Shown piece by piece: positions 53,047 through 61,724 of a stretch of 64,000 nt of DNA. The notes beneath the pieces were generated by a model that saw only the letters and a list, made by a program, of their open reading frames with translations, made no database searches and was not told where the DNA came from. Numbering within the stretch: the first letter of the stretch is position 1; each line of letters opens with the position of its first letter. A program made the translations under genes and the position numbers. The stretch spans positions 186,001-250,000 of the forward strand of contig NZ_CP099400.1 in the NCBI RefSeq assembly GCF_024721175.1, written 5' to 3'. This DNA is from Rhizobium sp. Pop5 (GTDB taxonomy: Bacteria > Pseudomonadota > Alphaproteobacteria > Rhizobiales > Rhizobiaceae).

Positions 53047-53846
53047 AGCAGCACGCCTCCGTGAAGCGACGGGAAGGAGGCCCAGAGCCTTTTCGTGTAG
53101 GTGTGCTGCGGTGTCCGGTAGATCGCCTCGGCGCTGTTTTGCTCGACGAGCTGGCCAGCGAGCATGATGCCGATGCGATCGCAGAACTGCACCATCAGTC
53201 CGAGATCGTGGGTGATGAACAGCACGGAAAAGCCGAAGCTGCGGCGCAGCTCGTTGATGCGCTGCAGGATCTCGCGCTGAACGACGACATCGAGCGCCGT
53301 CGTCGGCTCGTCCATGACGACGAGCTTCGGGTCGAGCGCCATGCAGATGGCGATGACGATGCGCTGGCGCATGCCGCCGGAAAACTGGTGCGGATAGTCG
53401 CGCATGCGGTCCGGCGCGATATCGACGAGCTTCAGCATCTCGGCGGTGCGCTCGCGGGCTTGCGCGCGGCCCATATTCTTGTGGGCGCGCAGCACGTCAT
53501 AGAATTGCCTTTCGATGCGCAGCACCGGGTTTAGCGAGTTCATAGCGCTCTGGAAGACCATGGCGACTTCGCGCCAGCGGAAGGCGCTGAGCGCCTGCTG
53601 GTCGAGGCCGAGCACGTCGCGGCCGTCGAGCAGGATGCGGCTCTCCTTCCGGATCAGTGCCGGCGGCTTGTGCAGTCGGCTGATGGCGAAGGCGATGGTG
53701 CTCTTCCCGCAGCCGGACTCGCCGGCAAGGCCAAAGACTTCGCCGGGCGCGACATCGAAGCTGACGTCGTCGACGGCGCGGAAATCCTTCTCTTCGCCGA
53801 TATAATCGATGGTGAGGTTCCTCACCGAAAGCAGCGGCTGGGTCAC
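53043..53846 (-). CDS. Oligopeptide/oligosaccharide ABC transporter ATP-binding protein (DppD type)
   Basis: A 267-residue ATPase. The GTG start at 53846 overlaps the permease stop as GTGA and gives [20 protein letters not shown] as residues 2-21; a longer frame upstream is an artefact. Walker A is GESGCGKST, signature [17 protein letters not shown], Walker [14 protein letters not shown]. The end [17 protein letters not shown] is of the Opp/Dpp type. Confidence 0.9.
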   Translation of the reverse strand: MTQPLLSVRNLTIDYIGEEKDFRAVDDVSFDVAPGEVFGLAGESGCGKSTIAFAISRLHKPPALIRKESRILLDGRDVLGLDQQALSAFRWREVAMVFQSAMNSLNPVLRIERQFYDVLRAHKNMGRAQARERTAEMLKLVDIAPDRMRDYPHQFSGGMRQRIVIAICMALDPKLVVMDEPTTALDVVVQREILQRINELRRSFGFSVLFITHDLGLMVQFCDRIGIMLAGQLVEQNSAEAIYRTPQHTYTKRLWASFPSLHGGVLL

Positions 53847-54721
53847 AGGCGGCCCTCCCCGGAACGGACGAGCAGCGACCAGCGCTTCAGGTGATTGCCG
53901 GTGCGCAGACGCGGATTGGCGATCTCGTCGACGGCGAAGTTGAGCAGCGACATGCCGATGCCGAGGAAGGCAAGCGCGAAGCAGGGCGTGAGGATATCCC
54001 ACCATGCGCCGACCGAAAGGGCGGAAGCCTTCTGCGCATTGTAGAGCATCGTGCCCCAGGAGATCGCTTTGGGATCGCCGAGGCCGAGAAATTCCAGCGT
54101 CGCCTCGGTGATGATAGCGAAGATGACGCTGCCGATGAAATTGATGCCGACGATCGAAATCACGTTGGGGAAGATCTCTGATGTCATGATGCGCCATTGC
54201 GGCTCCCCCATCATTTCGGCCGATTTGACGAAATCCTTCTGCTTGACGGAAAGCGTCTCGGCGCGCGTGACGCGCGCACCCCAGGCCCAGGAGGTGGCGC
54301 CGAGGATGAGGGCGATGACGACGGGGCTGGCCTGGCCGATGAAGGCGGCAAGCACCAAGAGCAGCGGCAGGTTCGGAACGACCAGCACCATATTGGTGAA
54401 GAAGCTGATCACCTCATCCGTCTTGCCGCCGCGATAGCCGGAAATGATGCCGAGCGCGGTGCCGACGAGCGTGATCAGCAAGCCGGCGCCGAAGCCGACG
54501 GCGAGCGAGGTGCGGGCGCCATAGATCAGCCGGGCAAAGACGTCCTGACCGATGCGCGTCGTGCCGAGAATATGGTCGAGTGACGGCGCCTGGTGGGGTC
54601 GTCCAGTGCGGGCGGCGGGATCGTACTGCGTCAATAGCGGGGCTGCGATCGCGACGATGAGGATGAAGGCGATAATGGCGAGGCCGGTGAGCGCCTTGCG
54701 GTTTCGAAGCAGGGTCTTCAT
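53843..54721 (-). CDS. Oligopeptide/oligosaccharide ABC transporter permease (DppC type)
   Basis: A 292-residue permease with about six helices. Family segments: TDHILGT-like DHILGTTRIGQDVFARLIYG, ARTSLAVGFGAGLLITLVGT, and the EAA loop VKSAEMMGEPQWRIMTSEIF. The last helix is CFALAFLGIGMSLLNFAVDE. It sits one base from the DppB-type gene. Confidence 0.9.
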   Translation of the reverse strand: MKTLLRNRKALTGLAIIAFILIVAIAAPLLTQYDPAARTGRPHQAPSLDHILGTTRIGQDVFARLIYGARTSLAVGFGAGLLITLVGTALGIISGYRGGKTDEVISFFTNMVLVVPNLPLLLVLAAFIGQASPVVIALILGATSWAWGARVTRAETLSVKQKDFVKSAEMMGEPQWRIMTSEIFPNVISIVGINFIGSVIFAIITEATLEFLGLGDPKAISWGTMLYNAQKASALSVGAWWDILTPCFALAFLGIGMSLLNFAVDEIANPRLRTGNHLKRWSLLVRSGEGRL

Positions 54722-54722
54722 C

Positions 54723-55700
54723 TCATGCTCCCTTCAGCCGCGGGTCGAGCAAGACATAGCTGACGTCGACGATGAAATTGGCGATCAACATGGTCGCGGT
54801 CATGATGAGGAGCTGGCCCTGGATGACGGGATAGTCGCGGGCGAGGATCGCCTGATAGAGAATGTTGCCGAGGCCGGGATAGTTATAGACGACCTCCGTC
54901 ACCAGCGAGCCGCCGAGAATGGTGCCGATGGCGATGGCAAGGCTGGAAACGGTCGGCAGCAGCGCGTTGCGCGCCGCATACCAGAGCATCACGTTCCGGT
55001 CAGAGAGGCCTTTGGCGCGGGCCATGACGATATAGTCCTCGCCGAGCAGGTTGATCATATTGTTGCGCATGGTGACGGTGAAGCCGCCGATCAGCACGGT
55101 GCAGAGGGTCACCATTGGCAGGATGCCGTGATAGGCCACACTGCCGATATATTGCAGGCTGAAGGCCGGATCGAGCGACGGGTCGGCGGCATAACCGTTC
55201 GGAAACCAGCCGAGCGTGAAGCCGAAGATGAAGAGCACGATCAGCGAGGTGACGACTGCTGGTACCGAGGTCGCGAAAATCGCGCCGACGGAGACGACGA
55301 CATCGAACCTGCTGCCGCGCCGCCAGGCGGCGACGATGCCGAGGAAGGTGCCGAGCGCGAAGCTCACGATCGTCGCTGTGCCCATCAGGGCGATGGTCCA
55401 GACGAGAGCATGGCCGAGCACGGAGGTGACCGGCAGCGGAAAATATTTGACCGAGCGGCCGAGATCGCCGGTGAAGATGCTGCCGAGATAGGTGAGATAC
55501 TGCTGCCAGAGCGGGCCGTCGACGAAGCCGAAGGTGAGTTTCAACGCCTGCAGGCTTTCCGGCGGCAATTCGGTGCCGGCGCTCGAAAACATGATCTGCA
55601 CGGGATCGCCCGGCATCAGCCGGGGCAGGAAGAAATTGATCGTCGCTGCCGCGATGAAGGCTGCCATGTAGAAGACGAGGCGGCGAAGCAGAAAAGCCAT
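54723..55700 (-). CDS. Oligopeptide/oligosaccharide ABC transporter permease (DppB type)
   Basis: A 325-residue permease. The start MAFLLRRLVFYMAAFIAAAT and PRLMPGDPVQIMF are typical of DppB-like proteins. The EAA loop is IVMARAKGLSDRNVMLWYAA, and ALLPTVSSLAIAIGTILGGS plus VVYNYPGLGNILYQAIL follow. The ribosome site is preceded by a palindromic repeat that separates it from the binding-protein gene. Confidence 0.9.
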   Translation of the reverse strand: MAFLLRRLVFYMAAFIAAATINFFLPRLMPGDPVQIMFSSAGTELPPESLQALKLTFGFVDGPLWQQYLTYLGSIFTGDLGRSVKYFPLPVTSVLGHALVWTIALMGTATIVSFALGTFLGIVAAWRRGSRFDVVVSVGAIFATSVPAVVTSLIVLFIFGFTLGWFPNGYAADPSLDPAFSLQYIGSVAYHGILPMVTLCTVLIGGFTVTMRNNMINLLGEDYIVMARAKGLSDRNVMLWYAARNALLPTVSSLAIAIGTILGGSLVTEVVYNYPGLGNILYQAILARDYPVIQGQLLIMTATMLIANFIVDVSYVLLDPRLKGA

Positions 55701-55737
55701 GGGAACTCCGTCGTGACGGGAGCGGCGCTTTTAGATG

Positions 55738-55810
55738 AGCGTGATGTCATCCGAAAACCGCTTACACTTTTCGGCATCATGTTCTGACACCGCTCCCGAG
55801 AGCATGATGC
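55738..55810. repeat. Rhizobial palindromic intergenic repeat
   Basis: CCGAAAA (55751-55757) pairs with TTTTCGG (55768-55774); the core AAAACCGCTTACACTTTT (55754-55771) is nearly that of the element at 16013-16113. GATG and CATC extend the stem outside, and AGCATGATGC closes the right end next to the binding-protein stop. The hairpin lies between the binding-protein gene and the permease genes, a usual place for mRNA-stabilising repeats. Confidence 0.75.
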
Positions 55811-57457
55811 TTATTTCACCGGTTCCAGGGCGAGCAGGTTCAGCAGGCGTGCCGGATTGGTGCGCGAAATCGACGGATTGACGAAGGGATTTTCCTTGGT
55901 CGACCAGCCGGTGAAGCGCTTGGTGTTGTACTGATACCAGTTCGGATTGTTGAAGACCGGAATCATCGGCATGTTTTCAGCGACGATGCGCTGCGCCTTG
56001 TTCATCGCTTCCTTCTGCTTGGCAAGGTCGGCGGTCTGGGTGAACTCGGTGACGAGTTTCTCGACCTCGGGGTTGAACCAGCGCTGCGCGGTGAAGCGGG
56101 TCTTGCCCTTGTCGGAAGCGCTGAAGGCACGCTTGTAGGGATAGTAAGGCGAGGCAGAGGCCGGCAGGCTGTTGATCGCCGCATCGAACTTGCCGCCGAT
56201 GAGGTTGCCGGTCCAGACGGCTTCCTCGGGCGTTTCGATCTTGGCGTCGATCCCGACCGCCTGCATGCCTTCGACGGCGATGTTGACGGTATCGACCCAG
56301 TCCGTCCAGGAGTTCGGAACAATGATGGAGAAGGAGATCTTGCTGCCGTCGGGATTGTCGCGGAAGCCGTCGCCATCCTTGTCCTTGTAGCCGGCCTCGT
56401 CGAGCAGCACCTTGGCGGCGCCGGCGTCATAGGTCGCGTACTTGCCGAAGTCGGCCTTGATGGAAGGGTCCGCCCAGCTCTTGTAGAGCTCGCCCATCAA
56501 GCCGGGGTCTTCGTTCAGCGTCGGGTAGCCGTAGCCGGCGACGTCGATCATCGTCTTGCGGTCGAGCGCCATGCCGACGGCGCGGCGGAACTTCACGTCG
56601 TTGAAGGCCTTCTTGTTGTTCTCGTTTGCTGTTTCCAAGTTGAACAGGAAGGCGACCATGCTGCTCGGCGAATACCAATAGTGGAAATGCGCCGAGTCCT
56701 TGGAGACATAGACATTGTCGATGTCGGGAATGAAGGAGACACCCCAGTCGAGTGTGCCGTCGGCGGTTGCCGTCAGGATCTGGTTGTTGTCGGCAAGCTG
56801 CGGAAAGCGCATGCAGTCGACCTTGAGATGCGCGTTGTCCCAGTAGTTCGGGTTGCGGCACTGGTCGTAAGTCTGGCCGGTGAAGCGCGGCACTTCCGTC
56901 AGCGGGCCGCTGCCGACCGGGTCTTCGTTGGCGAAGGTGACGGGATCGGCGACATCCTTCCAGACATGTTCGGGAACGATTGGCAGTTGCGAGATCTGCT
57001 CGGCGGCAAGCGAGCTCGGATTGGCCAGCGTGAAGCGCACCGTCTGGGCGTCGACGGCTTGCACATCGGTGACGAAGGTCCAGATGCTGACGAAGTCGAG
57101 CGCCGGGAATTTCTTCAGGTAATCATAGGTGAACTTGACGTCGGCTGCGGTCAGCGGCTTGCCATCAGACCATTTCAGGTTCGGGCGCAGCTGGAATTCG
57201 ATGCTCTTCAGATCGTCGGAGAGCTTGAAGCTTTCGGCCAGACGATAGACCGGCTTGTTGCTGTCGAAGCGATTGAAGATGACGAGAGGTTCATAGATAA
57301 AGTCGAGCGTCGACTGGCGCGACGAGGTCTGGTTGAACGGATTGAAGTTGCGCACCCAGGTCGTCGCCGGTTCGATATTCGCGGTCAGGATCGTCTGCGC
57401 CATGGCGGATCCCGAAAGAAGCGTCAGTGCAGCGGCTGCAAGAAGATATTTTTTCAT
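55811..57457 (-). CDS. ABC transporter substrate-binding protein, family 5 (oligosaccharide/peptide)
   Basis: A 548-residue periplasmic protein with signal peptide MKKYLLAAAALTLLSGSAMA. It has the SBP_bac_5 hallmarks IYEPLVIFNRFD, LKWSDGKPLTAADVKFTYDY and LLDEAGYKDKDGDGFRDNPD. The opening TWVRNFNPFNQTSSRQSTLD is like that of binding proteins for cellobiose or chitobiose in this family. The NagZ-type glycosidase encoded upstream supports an amino-sugar oligomer as ligand. Peptides remain possible. Confidence 0.88.
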   Translation of the reverse strand: MKKYLLAAAALTLLSGSAMAQTILTANIEPATTWVRNFNPFNQTSSRQSTLDFIYEPLVIFNRFDSNKPVYRLAESFKLSDDLKSIEFQLRPNLKWSDGKPLTAADVKFTYDYLKKFPALDFVSIWTFVTDVQAVDAQTVRFTLANPSSLAAEQISQLPIVPEHVWKDVADPVTFANEDPVGSGPLTEVPRFTGQTYDQCRNPNYWDNAHLKVDCMRFPQLADNNQILTATADGTLDWGVSFIPDIDNVYVSKDSAHFHYWYSPSSMVAFLFNLETANENNKKAFNDVKFRRAVGMALDRKTMIDVAGYGYPTLNEDPGLMGELYKSWADPSIKADFGKYATYDAGAAKVLLDEAGYKDKDGDGFRDNPDGSKISFSIIVPNSWTDWVDTVNIAVEGMQAVGIDAKIETPEEAVWTGNLIGGKFDAAINSLPASASPYYPYKRAFSASDKGKTRFTAQRWFNPEVEKLVTEFTQTADLAKQKEAMNKAQRIVAENMPMIPVFNNPNWYQYNTKRFTGWSTKENPFVNPSISRTNPARLLNLLALEPVK

Positions 57458-57495
57458 GTTCTATTCCCCTTTTTCTTATGAGTGAGATATGACGG

Positions 57496-58518
57496 TCAGG
57501 CGGTCGACACGCTGGCAAACATGTCTTCGACTTGCCGGTGGGCGGCGCGATAATCGATCTTGAGATTGCCCAGACGGGCCTGGCCGGCGGCGATGCGCTT
57601 CAGGGCGGCGTCCGTCAGCGGGCGGGCGGCCTTGGCGGCAGCTTCGCTTTCGGGAATGTCGCCATGGCTGTGGAGCGCGATGTCGAAGCCGGCGTCGAGC
57701 ACTTGTCTGACGCGTTCCGGCAGGGTGCCCGCGAGCGATTCCATGAAAATGCAGTCGGAGACCAGCACGCCCTCATAGCCCATGTCCTTGCGGATCACGT
57801 CGTGCATAACAGGCGAGATCGACGCCGGCAGCTCGGCGTCGTAAGCCGAATAGACGACATGGGCGACCATCGCCCAAGGCGTGTCCTTCAGCGCGACGAA
57901 GGGTTTGAAATCGGTGGCGGCGAGCGTCTCGCGGCTGGCGTCGACGACCGGGCGCTCCTTGTGGGAATCAAGCGTCGCGCGGCCATGGCCGGGAATATGC
58001 TTCATGACAGGCATGTTGCCGGTCTCGAGCAGGCCGTCGACCACCTCGCGGCCGAGGGCTGCGATGAAGTCGGGATCAGGGCCGAAGGAGCGGGCGCCGA
58101 TGACCGCGCTCGTCGTCTCGAAAACGAGATCGAGAACCGGCGAGCAGCCGCTGGAAAGGCCGAGTTCCGTCATCATCGCGCCCATGGCCCGGGAGGAAAG
58201 GCGCAGCGCTTTTTTGCCGAGATCGAAATCGCGGCGCGCAAGTTCGGCGAATTGGCCGAAGCTGCGGAAGAGCGGCCAGGGGCCAGCATCGAGATGCTGC
58301 ACACGGCCGCCTTCCTGGTCGGTGAAAACAGGCGCATCATCGCGGCCGACGGCTTCGCGGAATCGTTCGATCAGGCGCTTCGTCTGCTCCGGCTCGCGTT
58401 GATTGCGCCGGCCGACGAAGAGGCCGAGCGGATTTGTCTCGCGGAAGAGGGCGAATTCATCATCCGAAATGACGGGGTTCGGAAGGCCGACGAAAAGGGC
58501 GAGCGGGGTCGAGGACAA
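57496..58518 (-). CDS. Glycoside hydrolase family 3 beta-N-acetylhexosaminidase (NagZ-like)
   Basis: A 340-residue GH3 enzyme without a signal peptide. The NagZ loop motif KHIPGHGRATLDSHKERPVV, holding the catalytic His-Asp dyad, is intact. The nucleophile Asp lies in YEGVLVSDCIFMESL, and FTDQEGGRVQHLDAGPW matches the family. It removes terminal GlcNAc from muropeptides or chitooligomers in the cytoplasm. It is encoded in one operon with an importer and an acetyltransferase, which favours a nutrient or recycling role over the house-keeping nagZ. Confidence 0.88.
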   Translation of the reverse strand: MSSTPLALFVGLPNPVISDDEFALFRETNPLGLFVGRRNQREPEQTKRLIERFREAVGRDDAPVFTDQEGGRVQHLDAGPWPLFRSFGQFAELARRDFDLGKKALRLSSRAMGAMMTELGLSSGCSPVLDLVFETTSAVIGARSFGPDPDFIAALGREVVDGLLETGNMPVMKHIPGHGRATLDSHKERPVVDASRETLAATDFKPFVALKDTPWAMVAHVVYSAYDAELPASISPVMHDVIRKDMGYEGVLVSDCIFMESLAGTLPERVRQVLDAGFDIALHSHGDIPESEAAAKAARPLTDAALKRIAAGQARLGNLKIDYRAAHRQVEDMFASVSTA

Positions 58519-58542
58519 TTCTGTAACTCCGGTATCAGATGG

Positions 58543-59022
58543 TCATTTCGGCGCGCTTCTCAGCATGCCTTCGTAAATGCCCTTGTCGGGGGCGGGGATG
58601 ACAATTGCGCCTGCCGTTTTGGCGTAGAAATCGACCGGGCCGGCATCGCCGATGAAGGCATAGGCATGACCTGACGTTTTCATGGTCTGAAGGCAGGCGG
58701 AAAAGAGGGCGAGCCCGATACCCTTGCCACGCGCCTCCGGGGCGACGCCCGTTGGGCCGAAGAAACCTCGCGCGGTGGTGTCATAACAGGCAAAGCCGAG
58801 CAGTTTGCCCGCTTCCACGGCGATCAGGCAGGCAACTGGCTGGCGGGAGAAGGCGACCGAGACTTCACTTGCCCAATTCTCGCTGAACTGTTCGCGAACC
58901 CAGTTGACGACGAGATGAAGTTCCGGGGGAAGGGCCGGACGGATGGAGGCAGCGACATCGTCGGCCTTTTGTTTCAGTTCGGCGAGCTTGGTGGAATATA
59001 AGCTCACAAGCAGGTCTGGCAC
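58543..59022 (-). CDS. GNAT-family N-acetyltransferase
   Basis: A 159-residue acetyltransferase. It starts with GTG (valine codon, PDLLVSLYSTKLAELKQKAD following) because GGGAGGAATAACAG lies directly before it. The acetyl-CoA loop is FGPTGVAPEARGKGIGLALF. It is the first gene of the minus-strand operon that continues with the NagZ-like enzyme and the ABC importer, so an amino sugar is a plausible acceptor; this is inference. Confidence 0.85.
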   Translation of the reverse strand: MPDLLVSLYSTKLAELKQKADDVAASIRPALPPELHLVVNWVREQFSENWASEVSVAFSRQPVACLIAVEAGKLLGFACYDTTARGFFGPTGVAPEARGKGIGLALFSACLQTMKTSGHAYAFIGDAGPVDFYAKTAGAIVIPAPDKGIYEGMLRSAPK

Positions 59023-59039
59023 CTGTTATTCCTCCCAAT

Positions 59040-59057
59040 ATTCCGCTATTACGGAAT
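59040..59057. promoter_or_regulatory. Candidate operator of the GNAT-NagZ-ABC operon
   Basis: ATTCCG-CTATTA-CGGAAT is a perfect 6-bp inverted repeat, 18 bases upstream of the GTG start. On the coding strand a TATACAT box lies just before it, so a bound protein would block transcription. No regulator gene is adjacent. Confidence 0.6.
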
Positions 59058-59181
59058 GTATACCCTTTTAATGTTATAGACTTGGCCATCTGGCCGAGCT
59101 TGTCAACAGGGTTTTTCAAATGGGCCGGGTGCGGTCTCCCGCTCCGAAGCCGGCGTTCAACGCAAGGTGGATGACGAACGG

Positions 59182-59211
59182 AAAACGGCCCGGGGAGGGC
59201 CGGGCCGTTTT
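59182..59211. terminator. Bidirectional terminator-like hairpin downstream of thiD
   Basis: AAAACGGCCCGG-GGAGGG-CCGGGCCGTTTT is a perfect 12-bp inverted repeat with A- and T-runs on the two sides. On the minus strand it ends the thiMED operon 37 bases after the thiD stop. Confidence 0.85.
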
Positions 59212-59248
59212 CTTGTTGCGCTTTTTGACGGGATTACCGGATAGCCGG

Positions 59249-60058
59249 TTATTCGCCGTGTTTCCAAAGTTCATGAAAATGCTGCACCGGACCATGGCCG
59301 GAGCCGACGCTGAGACTTCCGGCAGCTGCGACAGCGCCGGCGAGGTATTCCTTGGCGATGGCGACGGCCCGCTGAACCGGGGCACCCTTGGCAAGTTCGG
59401 CCGCCAGCGCGCTGGAGAGCGTGCAGCCGGTGCCGTGCGTGTTCTTGGTCGGCACGCGCGGAGCTTCAAACCAGTGGAGGCCATCGGCCGTGGCCAGCAC
59501 GTCGGGGCTTTCATCGCTGTCGAGGTGGCCGCCCTTGACCAGTACGGCGGCCGGGCCAAGTGTGCGAAGCCTCTCGGCCTGTTCCGACATTTCCGCTCGG
59601 TTGGTCGCGACGGCCTGGTGCAACAGGGCGGCGGCTTCGGGCAGGTTCGGGGTCAGCAGGGTTGCAATCGGCAGCAATCGGCGGGTCAGCACGTCGATCG
59701 CCTCAGGCGCGAGCAGGGCCGCGCCCCCTTTGGCGATCATCACGGGATCGATGACAATGGGAATGCCGCGCCGGTCGGAGAGCGCTGCGGCGACGGCTTC
59801 GGCGATTCCCGCATTGGCAATCATGCCGATCTTGACGGCGTCGACGCGCACATCGGCAAAGACGGCATTGATCTGATCGGCGACGAATTGCGGTGGGACC
59901 AGATGCACGCCGGTGACGCCTTGTGTGTTCTGCGCCGTCAATGCGGTCAGCACCGCCATGCCATAGACGCCGCGGGCGGAAAGAGCCTTGAGATCGGCCT
60001 GGATGCCGGCGCCGCCCGAGGGATCGGAGCCGGCGATGGAGAGAACGTTGCGGATCAT
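59249..60058 (-). CDS. thiD: Hydroxymethylpyrimidine/phosphomethylpyrimidine kinase ThiD
   Basis: A 269-residue ribokinase-fold kinase. The start IRNVLSIAGSDPSGGAGIQA (after Met) is the ThiD signature, with DLKALSARGVYGMAVLTALT next and the catalytic TKNTHGTGCTLSSALAAELA near the end. It phosphorylates HMP and HMP-P for thiamine synthesis. It overlaps thiE by four bases. Confidence 0.95.
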   Translation of the reverse strand: MIRNVLSIAGSDPSGGAGIQADLKALSARGVYGMAVLTALTAQNTQGVTGVHLVPPQFVADQINAVFADVRVDAVKIGMIANAGIAEAVAAALSDRRGIPIVIDPVMIAKGGAALLAPEAIDVLTRRLLPIATLLTPNLPEAAALLHQAVATNRAEMSEQAERLRTLGPAAVLVKGGHLDSDESPDVLATADGLHWFEAPRVPTKNTHGTGCTLSSALAAELAKGAPVQRAVAIAKEYLAGAVAAAGSLSVGSGHGPVQHFHELWKHGE

Positions 60059-60690
60059 GGACGGACCTTTCGGATTTCGGCGGCGATGCGGCGCGTGGCT
60101 GCCTTAGGGTCCGAAGTGCCGCAGATTGCAGAGACGACAGCAAGCCCCTTGGCGCCGGCTGCGAATACTTCGGCCACATGTTCGGCCTTGAGCCCGCCGA
60201 TGGCGACAGATGGCACCGGAGAAGCCTTTACCAGTTTCGCAAGGCCGTCAAAACCGATCGGCTGCTTGTGATCGGCCTTGGTCGGCGTCGCAAAGACAGG
60301 TCCGACGCCGGTATAATCGAGGAGATCGGGATCGACGGCTGCGGCAAGCAGTTCGGTTTCGACCGAAAGGCCGAGGATCATTTCGGGGCCGATAATCATT
60401 CGCGCTTTACGGGCATCCATATCCTCCTGGCCGATATGCAGGCCATCGGCGCCTATGGCAATCGCCGCCTCGACGTCGTCGTTGACGACGAGGAGGGCGC
60501 CGGTTCCAGCTAGCGCTTGTTTCAAGGCGCGGCCGGTCTCGATCATCCCGGCGGTGCCGGCATGTTTGTCGCGCAACTGCACCATCGTTGCGCCACCGGC
60601 AACGGCAAGACGCGCCGTCTCGACCATGCCGATCCCGGCGCAGAGATCGGGATCGAGCACGAGATAGAGCGAAAGGTCGAAACTTTTCAT
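60055..60690 (-). CDS. thiE: Thiamine-phosphate synthase ThiE
   Basis: A 211-residue TIM-barrel enzyme. Motifs: GGATMVQLRDKHAGTAGMIE, LLVNDDVEAAIAIGADGLHI followed by GQEDMD, DYTGVGPVFATPTKAD, and VAIGGLKAEHVAEVFAAGAK. It couples HMP-PP and thiazole phosphate. Translation overlaps thiM and thiD. Confidence 0.94.
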   Translation of the reverse strand: MKSFDLSLYLVLDPDLCAGIGMVETARLAVAGGATMVQLRDKHAGTAGMIETGRALKQALAGTGALLVVNDDVEAAIAIGADGLHIGQEDMDARKARMIIGPEMILGLSVETELLAAAVDPDLLDYTGVGPVFATPTKADHKQPIGFDGLAKLVKASPVPSVAIGGLKAEHVAEVFAAGAKGLAVVSAICGTSDPKAATRRIAAEIRKVRP

Positions 60691-61490
60691 GCGGGCGATA
60701 TCCTTGCCCTGGCATCGAGCGTTTCGGCATCGATCGCGGCCAGCGCATCGAGGAAGCGCCAGGAGAAGGAGCCGGGGCCGGCCGCACCGAGTGCCGCATC
60801 TTCACCGGCGACAGCGAAGGTTGCGAGGGCTGCGACCGTCGCGCCGAAGATATCTTCGGGCGCGGTCGCGGCGAAGGCGCCGACGAGGCAGGTGAGCGAG
60901 CAGCCGAGCGCGGTGACCTGCGGCATCAAGGCCGATCCGCCCGCAATACGCACCGCCTTCTCACCATCGGTCACGAAATCTACCGCGCCGGTGACGGCGA
61001 CGACCGCCTGCTGCCGCCTCGCGAGCCGTCGGGCCGAATCTTCTGCATGCTCGACGGGATCGCGGCTGTCGACACCCTGGCCACGGCTCTCGCCGCCAGC
61101 AAGCGCGATGATTTCGGAAGCATTGCCGCGGATGACGGTGGGGTTGAGCGCCAGGAGATCGGCGACCGCACTGCGGCGGAAGGCCGTGGCGTAGTGGGCG
61201 ACCGGATCGAGCACCCAGGGTTTCCGAGCCGCGTTCGCAGCCTTGGCCGCAGCCCGCATGCCTTCGATCCATTGCGTCGAGAGCGTGCCGATATTGATGG
61301 TCAGTGCGCTCGCGATCCCGGCGAATTCGCCGGCTTCCTCAGCGGCATGCACCATGGCCGGCGAAGCGCCGGCGGCGAGCAGGACGTTCGCGGCGATGTT
61401 CATGGCGACGTAATTCGTGATGCACTGAACGAGCGGCGGCTTTTCCCGCATCGTCTTCAGCATCGTACCCGGCGTGGTCTCGGTCTGCAT
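60687..61490 (-). CDS. thiM: Hydroxyethylthiazole kinase ThiM
   Basis: A 267-residue kinase. Signatures: PLVQCITNYVAMNIAANVLL, AGASPAMVHAAEEAGEFAGI, WVLDPVAHYATAFRR and, near the end, QVTALGCSLTCLVGAFAATA. It phosphorylates salvaged thiazole alcohol. Together with thiE and thiD it forms a salvage operon, controlled by the riboswitch upstream. The ribosome site is AAAGGGG. Confidence 0.95.
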   Translation of the reverse strand: MQTETTPGTMLKTMREKPPLVQCITNYVAMNIAANVLLAAGASPAMVHAAEEAGEFAGIASALTINIGTLSTQWIEGMRAAAKAANAARKPWVLDPVAHYATAFRRSAVADLLALNPTVIRGNASEIIALAGGESRGQGVDSRDPVEHAEDSARRLARRQQAVVAVTGAVDFVTDGEKAVRIAGGSALMPQVTALGCSLTCLVGAFAATAPEDIFGATVAALATFAVAGEDAALGAAGPGSFSWRFLDALAAIDAETLDARARISPA

Positions 61491-61549
61491 ATTGCCCCTT
61501 TCAGGCGGGGGCAGGCACGGGGCGGTTCATGCGGGCAAAGCCCAACCCC

Positions 61550-61632
61550 GAGCGACTCCCTCCGCCGGCATGATCCGGTTCAGGTTCGAAGGGTGCTTCT
61601 CAGCCCGTCTTTCGACGGACGCCCCTGTCTCT
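61550..61632 (-). ncRNA. TPP riboswitch (THI box)
   Basis: On the minus strand the element reads ACAGGGGCGTCC, a variable arm, then GGGCTGAGAAGCACCC, TTCGAACCTGAACCGG, ATCATGCCGGCGGAGGGA. CUGAGA and the ACCUGA/ GGxUCAUGCCxGCG core are the conserved TPP-binding parts. It lies about 60 bases before thiM. TPP binding would reduce expression of thiMED. Confidence 0.95.
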
Positions 61633-61724
61633 CATCAGGCTCTATTTTGCAGAGAACGGGGTGCATGTCACCCCGAAAATGACAATTCTGCGAACGCTGC
61701 CATGCGGCGAATTATCAAAGGCGA

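Noticed and set aside
59118..59240. Possible small ORF near the terminator after thiD
   Set aside because: Both frames through this stretch run across the terminator hairpin and have no ribosome site or conserved-looking sequence.
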